Shown here: positions 1 through 4,268 of the stretch, piece by piece
Position numbering within the stretch: the first letter of the stretch is position 1
Layout of the letters: each line of letters starts with the position of its first letter
Assembly: GCA_016938395.1 (NCBI GenBank)
Contig: JAFGUS010000167.1
Location: 1 to 8,516 of the forward strand
Source: Coriobacteriia bacterium
GTDB taxonomy: Bacteria; Actinomycetota; Coriobacteriia; Anaerosomatales; Anaerosomataceae
DNA: 8,516 nucleotides
Direction of reading: 5' to 3'
Notes under the pieces: generated by a model
What the model was told of the DNA's origin: nothing
The model's input: the letters and a program-made list of their open reading frames with translations, nothing else
Database searches by the model: none
Made by a program: the position numbers and the translations under genes

Positions 1-387
1 GTGCTGTTCGAGGAACACGGCCTCTACGACAAGACGATGAATCTCTGCGTGCGCGCCGACTCGACAACGCCCGATCAAGAGACACGCCGCCGCCTCGTGC
101 AGGCGTTCCTCGACGCCGAGAGGGTCACGTCGGCCGACACGAGTGGTCGGACGAAGGCCGAGGTAGCCGCCGCGCTGGGGCTCGGGGCTGATGAACTCTG
201 CGACTGCATGTTCCGCGAGGGGGCCGTGAATCTTCGGCAGTCGCTCGTGATGGCGCTGGAGGAGCAGGCGCGCTGGGCCCGGCACAGCGGTGTCGTCGCG
301 CCCTCAGACGACTTTGACGCACTCAGCCTGCTCGACACGAGCGTGCTCGATGCGATTGCGCCGGAGCGGGTGTCGGTTATCAGATGA
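1..387 (+). CDS. ABC transporter substrate-binding protein, NMT1/SsuA-like, C-terminal part (5' end outside window)
   Basis: The reading frame is open from the first base, so the gene is very probably cut by the window edge; the GTG at position 1 need not be its start. The 128 visible residues match the closing lobe of NMT1/THI5/SsuA-type periplasmic binding proteins. A VRAD strand is followed by a helix with the RRLVQAFLDAER pattern, a GLGADEL segment, and a late helix reading ALEEQARWARHSGVV, a typical ending for this family. Such proteins bind small nitrogenous, sulfonate or pyrimidine-like ligands outside the membrane. The stop overlaps the start of the histidine kinase as ATGA, so the two are probably translationally coupled. 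No ABC permease or ATPase gene is visible. The protein may therefore serve as a ligand receptor for the kinase rather than for transport; that role is inference. The ligand cannot be told from this fragment. Confidence 0.78.
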   Translation: MLFEEHGLYDKTMNLCVRADSTTPDQETRRRLVQAFLDAERVTSADTSGRTKAEVAAALGLGADELCDCMFREGAVNLRQSLVMALEEQARWARHSGVVAPSDDFDALSLLDTSVLDAIAPERVSVIR

Positions 388-1958
388 AGATCAGCACCCG
401 CATCAGACTGAGCGCGCTCGCCGCGGTGCTCATCGCGCTCAGTGCTGGCGTCGTCCTGTTCATCGGCTCGCGCGCGGTTGATGCGGCGTTGGAACGCAAC
501 GACCAGATTGCCGAGTCACTCAATCAGGTCTTCGAGCTGTCCATGCTCACCACCGACTACGTCGTGCACTATGAGCCGCGCGCGGAGCGCCAATGGCGAG
601 AGCAGCATGCCAGGCTCTCCTCAGTGCTGGAGGGGCTCACCGTAGAGGCGTCTGAGGAGCGTGCCCTCGTCGAACGGATCCGCGTCAACCACGACGAGGC
701 GTACCAGCTCTTCGATGAGATCACGGTCGCGCACACACATGGCGAGCAAGGCGCGGTTGACCTTGAGGTGTCTCGCGAGTATCAGGCACGCCTTACCGCA
801 CGGCTTCTGATCGTGATGCAGTCGATGGTGTCCGACGCAGTCACCCTCGGAGAGCGCTCAAGCGAGGCGGCACGACTGGCGCAACAGCGGACGTTCCTTC
901 TCGTGCTTGTGCTGTCAGCCGTGGGCGTTACCGTGATGATCGCCATCGGCTGGTCCACCACGCACACGGTCATCCGGCCGCTCATCACCCTGAGGGACAG
1001 CGTGAGACAGGTGGGACTCGGCAAGCTCGACACGCGGAGCGGGGTGCGGAGCTCTGACGAGGTCGGTGAGCTCGCTACGGCGTTCGACGGCATGGTGGCC
1101 GACCTGCAGGAGTCATATGCGATGCTCGAACGCGAGGTGGCCGAGCGCACCGCGGCCCAGCACGAACTCGCCCAGTACCGCGATCACCTGGAGCAACTCG
1201 TCGAGGTCAGGACGAGTGAACTCGTGACGGTGAACGAGGACCTTCGCCAGGCGACGAGGGCGAAGGACGACTTCATGACCTCGATGAGCCACGAGTTGCG
1301 CACCCCGCTGAACTCGATCATCGGGTTCACCGACATCGTGCTCAAGGGCCTCGCCGGTGAGGTGAACGAGGAGCAGAAGCGGCAGCTCACGATGGTGCTG
1401 CACTCGGGTCAGCAGCTTCTCGCGCTCGTGAACGACGTGCTCGACCTGGCGCGTCTCGAGGCGGGCCAGGCAGCACTGGCAGTGGCAACGGTTCGGCTGT
1501 CCGAGGTGGTCGGTAATCTCGTTGAGATGATGTCGCCACTTGCCGACAGCCAGCGTCTCGCGCTGGGCTGGAGCATCGATGCCGACGTGCCGGCAAGCAT
1601 CGAGACCGACCGCGGCAAGCTCGAGCAAATCATGCTCAACTTGCTCTCCAACGCCATCAAGTTCACGCGAGATGGAACCGTTGACGTGCGTGTTCGCCGT
1701 TCCCGGATTGAGGAAGCGATCCTTCTGGAGGTCACCGACACCGGCATCGGCATACCGGCCGCCGAGACCGAGGCGATCTTCGAGCACTTTCGCCAGGCGA
1801 GCGGCCAGCAGCGGGTGGCGCAGCAGGGTACGGGACTCGGGCTGGCGATCTCACGCAGACTCGCCGAGGCGCTCGGCGGCACCATCAGCGTCACGAGCGT
1901 CGTGGGGCGGGGCTCGACCTTCACCGTGACGCTGCCCTTCGAGCCGCCGGTTGCCTGA
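384..1958 (+). CDS. Membrane sensor histidine kinase (sensor region-HAMP-HisKA-HATPase)
   Basis: This 524-residue protein is a transmembrane kinase that autophosphorylates on His and should pass the phosphate to a response regulator not present here. Membrane segments lie near residues 9-28 and 171-191. Between them is a helical extracytoplasmic region of about 140 residues rich in Arg, Glu and Gln, resembling a four-helix-bundle sensor. A HAMP domain follows at about 192-243, then a coiled coil to about 290. The HisKA motif SHELRTPLN puts the phosphoacceptor at H303. The ATPase has an N box around N423, the G1 motif DTGIGIP at 452-458, an F box near 463-470, and the G2 motif GTGLGL at 482-487. 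All catalytic elements look intact, so it should be active. There is no C-terminal receiver domain. The ATG overlaps the preceding stop by four bases and lacks a well-placed Shine-Dalgarno, which fits translational coupling to the binding-protein gene. The signal sensed is unknown. Confidence 0.95.
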   Translation: MKISTRIRLSALAAVLIALSAGVVLFIGSRAVDAALERNDQIAESLNQVFELSMLTTDYVVHYEPRAERQWREQHARLSSVLEGLTVEASEERALVERIRVNHDEAYQLFDEITVAHTHGEQGAVDLEVSREYQARLTARLLIVMQSMVSDAVTLGERSSEAARLAQQRTFLLVLVLSAVGVTVMIAIGWSTTHTVIRPLITLRDSVRQVGLGKLDTRSGVRSSDEVGELATAFDGMVADLQESYAMLEREVAERTAAQHELAQYRDHLEQLVEVRTSELVTVNEDLRQATRAKDDFMTSMSHELRTPLNSIIGFTDIVLKGLAGEVNEEQKRQLTMVLHSGQQLLALVNDVLDLARLEAGQAALAVATVRLSEVVGNLVEMMSPLADSQRLALGWSIDADVPASIETDRGKLEQIMLNLLSNAIKFTRDGTVDVRVRRSRIEEAILLEVTDTGIGIPAAETEAIFEHFRQASGQQRVAQQGTGLGLAISRRLAEALGGTISVTSVVGRGSTFTVTLPFEPPVA

Positions 1959-2017
1959 GAGGGCGTATCGCGTTCGCATGTCACCGGGATTATGTTTCGA
2001 GCACGTGGGTATGTAGT

Positions 2018-2047
2018 GATGAGCGGCGCTCATGGAGGGATGAGCGG
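2018..2047. promoter_or_regulatory. Operator-like palindrome with a repeated half-site
   Basis: A perfect 15-base palindrome (ATGAGCG, one central base, CGCTCAT) occupies 2019-2033. Its left part recurs as a 9-base direct repeat, GATGAGCGG, at 2018-2026 and 2039-2047, so the copies are 21 bp apart, two helical turns. With a one-base centre it would form a poor RNA hairpin, so a DNA binding site for a dimeric regulator is more likely than a terminator. It lies 60 bases after the kinase stop and well upstream of the small secreted-protein gene. The bound protein is unknown. Confidence 0.35.
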
Positions 2048-2134
2048 TCGTATCGGTCTCCGTTCGGCGTGATTGTGTGACGGATATCAAACTCCTTCGA
2101 ATCGCAAGCGAACGAACGGGGGGTCGCGGTAGAG

Positions 2135-2158
2135 TTGACATAGGACCGCAGTGCGGTC
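2135..2158 (+). promoter_or_regulatory. TTGACA box next to a 15-base palindrome
   Basis: TTGACA at 2135-2140 is a consensus -35 hexamer. It is followed after three bases by a perfect palindrome, GACCGCA, one base, TGCGGTC, at 2144-2158. That is the spacer position where many repressors bind. The weakness is the -10: at 16-19 bp spacing only G-rich sequence is found, and the nearest AT-rich hexamer (TATGAG at 2167-2172) is 26 bp away. The promoter call is therefore tentative. Alternatively, the palindrome is simply the first hairpin of a structured transcript. Confidence 0.3.
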
Positions 2159-2173
2159 GAGGGGGCTATGAGA

Positions 2174-2205
2174 CGCCGGGCGCAGACGGTCACCGATGCC
2201 CGGCG
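2174..2205 (+). other. RNA hairpin in the leader region
   Basis: CGCCGGGC at 2174-2181 pairs perfectly with GCCCGGCG at 2198-2205. The 16-base loop itself contains a short CGGT/ACCG inverted pair. It sits between the TTGACA/palindrome element and the terminator-like hairpin at 2219-2249. It could be part of a small RNA or of a regulatory leader. It matches no riboswitch consensus I could place by eye. Confidence 0.4.
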
Positions 2206-2218
2206 AAGAGCCAATGGT

Positions 2219-2249
2219 GAGACCGACCCGACGTGCCGGGTCGGTCTTT
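2219..2249 (+). terminator. Terminator-like hairpin upstream of the small secreted-protein gene
   Basis: GACCGACCCG at 2221-2230 pairs without mismatch with CGGGTCGGTC at 2237-2246 across a six-base loop. An A-T and a G-T pair can extend the stem, and it runs into TTTG. The strong stem with a short T run fits an intrinsic terminator. It lies 261 bases after the kinase stop and 144 bases before the next start codon. It may end a short RNA begun near 2140, act as an attenuator, or end the kinase transcript. Confidence 0.55.
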
Positions 2250-2393
2250 GTCATCCCGGGGGCGCATGGGTCGGCCTGTGTGCCCGGGGCGCTCGGACAG
2301 GAGGGGGAGGTCCTGCGGTTCGGTGCGAAGCGATCGTGAGCGGAGCGCATCGGGGGCGGGTCCAGGAGATGTCGGTTGGGGAGGTGACCAAGC

Positions 2394-2603
2394 ATGAAGG
2401 TTTCGACGCGTGTTCGCGTGGCGGCGTTCCTCGTCCTCGTCATGATCCTGGTGATGACGTTCGCACCGCTCGCGTTCGCCAAGGGCAGCGGCGGAGGCAC
2501 GGGGGCAACTGGTGACGGGATGCCGCCGTGGGTCGAGAACGGCAAGCCGGACATACCCGGTGCGGCGTGGAGCAAGCCGGGCACCTGGGAGCCGACGGGA
2601 TAG
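2394..2603 (+). CDS. Small secreted protein of unknown family
   Basis: I do not recognise this 69-residue protein. Residues 1-29 form a clear Sec signal peptide: basic start (K2, R6, R8), a long hydrophobic core at about 9-23, and an AFA cleavage motif at 27-29. The mature part would be about 40 residues. It begins with a Gly/Ser/Thr-rich run and continues with three Trp and several Pro-Gly turns (GMPPWVENGKPD, then AAWSKPGTWEPTG). It has no Cys, so it is neither a lipoprotein nor a disulfide-rich peptide. A strong Shine-Dalgarno (GGGGAGGTGA, 2378-2387) precedes the ATG by six bases, which decides the start. A 15-bp hairpin follows 23 bases after the stop, so the gene is probably monocistronic. 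A wall-associated or signalling role is possible, but the sequence does not show one. Confidence 0.75.
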   Translation: MKVSTRVRVAAFLVLVMILVMTFAPLAFAKGSGGGTGATGDGMPPWVENGKPDIPGAAWSKPGTWEPTG

Positions 2604-2626
2604 ACCGACGAGACGAACTCAATGGC

Positions 2627-2664
2627 CGCAGAGAAGCGGGGTCTTCAGGCCCCGCTTCTCTGCG
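2627..2664 (+). terminator. Strong 15-bp terminator-like hairpin after the small secreted-protein gene
   Basis: The 15-base arm at 2627-2641 pairs perfectly with 2650-2664 around an eight-base loop (TCTTCAGG). Only two T residues follow, so the U-tract is weak, but the perfect stem starting 23 bases after the stop codon fits a transcription terminator in a high-GC genome. It separates the small gene from the downstream surface-protein gene. Confidence 0.75.
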
Positions 2665-2727
2665 TTGAAGGGCCGCCCGTCGCATCCGCGTGCTCAACAT
2701 CACTTCGTGCGATGCCGATGAGTGTAG

Positions 2728-2791
2728 TTGACGAAGCGGTGCGGCTGCGCACGTCCTCGGGCACCCCCTCCAGGGAGTCCGGAGGAGGTGC
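2728..2791 (+). promoter_or_regulatory. Possible promoter box and structured leader before the first CWB2 gene
   Basis: TTGACG at 2728-2733 resembles a -35 box, but no good -10 is found 16-18 bases on. Downstream, GCAC-G-TCCTC at 2749-2758 pairs with GAGGA-G-GTGC at 2782-2791: nine pairs with one G-G mismatch enclosing a C-rich loop. The 3' arm contains GGAGGAGG (2781-2788), a near-perfect Shine-Dalgarno with no start codon at a usable distance. The structure lies 91 bases before the GTG start of the next gene. It may be a regulatory leader; it matches no riboswitch class I could confirm. Confidence 0.25.
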
Positions 2792-2881
2792 AAGCCTTCG
2801 CCGCGTCGACCCGTACCACCGCAGCGTGCGAGTCGCGTTCCCATCGAGGGGCGCCACAGACACGCCGACAGGAGTCAGGTC

Positions 2882-4102
2882 GTGGTTCGCTACGTTCGCA
2901 GCCCGCACGTGGCGGTGTGGCTGGTGTTCGCGGTCCTTCTCGGGCTGGGCGCACCGCTGGCATCGGTTGCTTCCCCGCGTGCCGAGTCGTGGATCGCGGT
3001 CTCGGCCGCTACGCCGCTGCGAACCGGGGCGATCGAGGCGGCAGCGCCTGCGGTGCCCGACCTGCTCGAGCTTCGGCAGGAGCTCATCGACGCCGTCCTG
3101 ACCGCTTCGGCTGCCCCGGAATCAGGTGACGTCACGGTCCTGGTGACCGTTCGCGACCCCGATGCACTGGAGCACGAGATCGTGCGCGTGGCCGGTGCCG
3201 ACCGCTATGCCACCGCGCTCCAGGCCTCGACGAATGCGTTCGCGGGTGGAGCTCCGGCGGTGGTGCTCGCCACCGGCGCCAACTGGCCCGACGCGCTCGG
3301 CGGCAGCGCGCTTGCGGGCGCCGTGCGGGGGCCGCTGCTGCTGACCACGCCTGCGCGCCTGCCCGATGCAGTGCGCGCAGAGATCGCGCGGCTGGGCGCA
3401 TCCAGGGTCTACATCCTCGGTGGGACGGCGGCCGTCGCCTCCACGGTTGAGAGCGACCTCGTCGGAATGCTCGGCCGTTCGGGGGTCGTGCGCCTCGGAG
3501 GTTCTGACCGGTACGAGACCGCGTGCCTGGTGGCCGACGAGACCATCCGCGTCCTCGGCGGCGGGTACACAGGCGATGCGCTCGTGGCGACCGGCGCCAA
3601 CTTCCCCGACGCCACCGGTGGTGCGGCGCTCGCTGCCGCGCTCGGCCGGCCGATCCTGCTCGCCAACCCGGGAAGCGGCGCCGTGTACGTCCCGGCAGCC
3701 ACCAAGCGTGTGACGATCCTCGGTGGTACCGCAGCGGTATCCTTGGGAACTGAGCAGACGCTCAAGGCCAGCCTCGGTGGGTCCAACGTGGCCCGCGTGG
3801 GCGGCGCCAACCGCTACGAGACCGCCGTGCTGGTGGCGGGTGTGGGAGTGGCGGGCGGCATGAGCTGGGACGGTGTGGGTATCGCCACAGGTGCCAACTT
3901 CCCCGACGCGCTCGCCGGCGGCCCGACGCTCGGCGCGCGGGGCAGTGTGATGCTGCTCACGCCCCCCGACGTGCTCAGTGCCGAGGCCAGGGCGGCGATT
4001 ATTGCCAATCGCGACGGTATCGAGACGGTGTTCATCTTCGGCGGTACCAGCGCGGTCTCCGCAGCCGTGGAAGAAGCGGTGCGAGGTGTACTCATGATGT
4101 GA
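2882..4102 (+). CDS. Exported cell-wall protein with three CWB2 repeats
   Basis: This 406-residue protein starts at GTG, preceded at seven bases by GGAG (2871-2874). A signal peptide covers about residues 1-31, with a hydrophobic core at about 9-28. A spacer of about 70 residues without recognisable domain follows. Three cell-wall-binding repeat 2 units fill the rest: about 101-199, 203-299 and 303-404. Each opens with R(V/L)(A/G)G(A/S)(D/N)RY and carries an ATGANxPDA core and an (L/F)GGT(A/S)AVS-like strand (ILGGTAAV twice, then IFGGTSAV). In clostridial wall proteins such triads form a trimeric-looking module that binds an anionic wall polysaccharide non-covalently; the same role is likely here. 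There is no enzymatic domain, so it may be a structural wall or S-layer-type protein or an adhesin. It lies 166 bases before a second CWB2 gene, possibly co-regulated. Confidence 0.92.
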   Translation: MVRYVRSPHVAVWLVFAVLLGLGAPLASVASPRAESWIAVSAATPLRTGAIEAAAPAVPDLLELRQELIDAVLTASAAPESGDVTVLVTVRDPDALEHEIVRVAGADRYATALQASTNAFAGGAPAVVLATGANWPDALGGSALAGAVRGPLLLTTPARLPDAVRAEIARLGASRVYILGGTAAVASTVESDLVGMLGRSGVVRLGGSDRYETACLVADETIRVLGGGYTGDALVATGANFPDATGGAALAAALGRPILLANPGSGAVYVPAATKRVTILGGTAAVSLGTEQTLKASLGGSNVARVGGANRYETAVLVAGVGVAGGMSWDGVGIATGANFPDALAGGPTLGARGSVMLLTPPDVLSAEARAAIIANRDGIETVFIFGGTSAVSAAVEEAVRGVLMM

Positions 4103-4268
4103 GTCGGGAGCGCCCGTTTCACCCCCCGCTTGTCTCAAGCGCCTCTGCACACGCGCCGATAGAGCGTGTGTACGAGCCGTTCGCACACGTACGTGGGGCG
4201 CACGCGCGGCCGCGTGACGTCGCCCGGGCCCGGCGAGTGAACCGAGCGCGCCCCGCGCGGAGGAGCAC
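4103..4268. promoter_or_regulatory. Intergenic region with competing hairpins between the two CWB2 genes
   Basis: A short perfect stem CGCTTG/CAAGCG (4127-4141, three-base loop) follows the first CWB2 gene but lacks a T run. Further on, CACACGC (4148-4154) can pair with GCGTGTG (4164-4170), while the same CGTGTG can instead pair with CACACG (4184-4189) with an added CGA/TCG step. The two pairings exclude each other. A 10-base palindrome CACGTACGTG covers 4186-4195. A Shine-Dalgarno GGAGGAG (4259-4265) lies just before the next ATG. No clear -35/-10 pair was found. A switchable leader or an operator is possible, but neither is shown. Confidence 0.3.

Larger units (their letters stand above)
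1959..2393. other. Noncoding intergenic region of about 435 bases
   Basis: No credible protein gene was found between the kinase and the small secreted-protein gene; a + strand reading frame starting at 2168 runs through both hairpins and then overlaps the real small gene in another frame. The region holds the operator-like repeats (2018-2047), a TTGACA/palindrome element (2135-2158), a hairpin (2174-2205) and a terminator-like stem (2219-2249). After the terminator, 2250-2377 is G-rich with only weak pairing, for example CCTGT with ACAGG and a seven-pair stem joining CGGTGCG to CGCATCG. No confident sigma-70 promoter was found for the downstream gene. Confidence 0.5.

Noticed and set aside
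2174..2249. Cobalamin or cyclic-di-GMP riboswitch
   Set aside because: A GAGCC...GAGACC stretch recalls the end of cobalamin riboswitches, but the B12 box and core are absent. The GCAAAGCC and TAGC motifs of GEMM-I are also absent.
384..2460. Similar N-termini of the histidine kinase (MKISTRIR) and the small secreted protein (MKVSTRVR), hinting at shared origin
   Set aside because: Basic residues before a hydrophobic segment are generic for membrane-targeting sequences, and the similarity stops after eight residues.
2168..2515. A + strand open frame of 115 codons before and across the small secreted-protein gene
   Set aside because: It begins inside the hairpin/terminator region, is Arg/Gly-rich, lacks a good ribosome site and overlaps the signal-peptide gene in another frame.
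2749..2860. Cyclic-di-GMP riboswitch suggested by GTGCAAGCC
   Set aside because: The downstream receptor helix and the closing motif of that class could not be found in order.
2622..3129. Two overlapping + strand frames between the 15-bp hairpin and the start of the CWB2 gene
   Set aside because: They are Arg/Ser-rich frames without domains. One begins at the terminator stem, and both run out of frame into the CWB2 protein gene.
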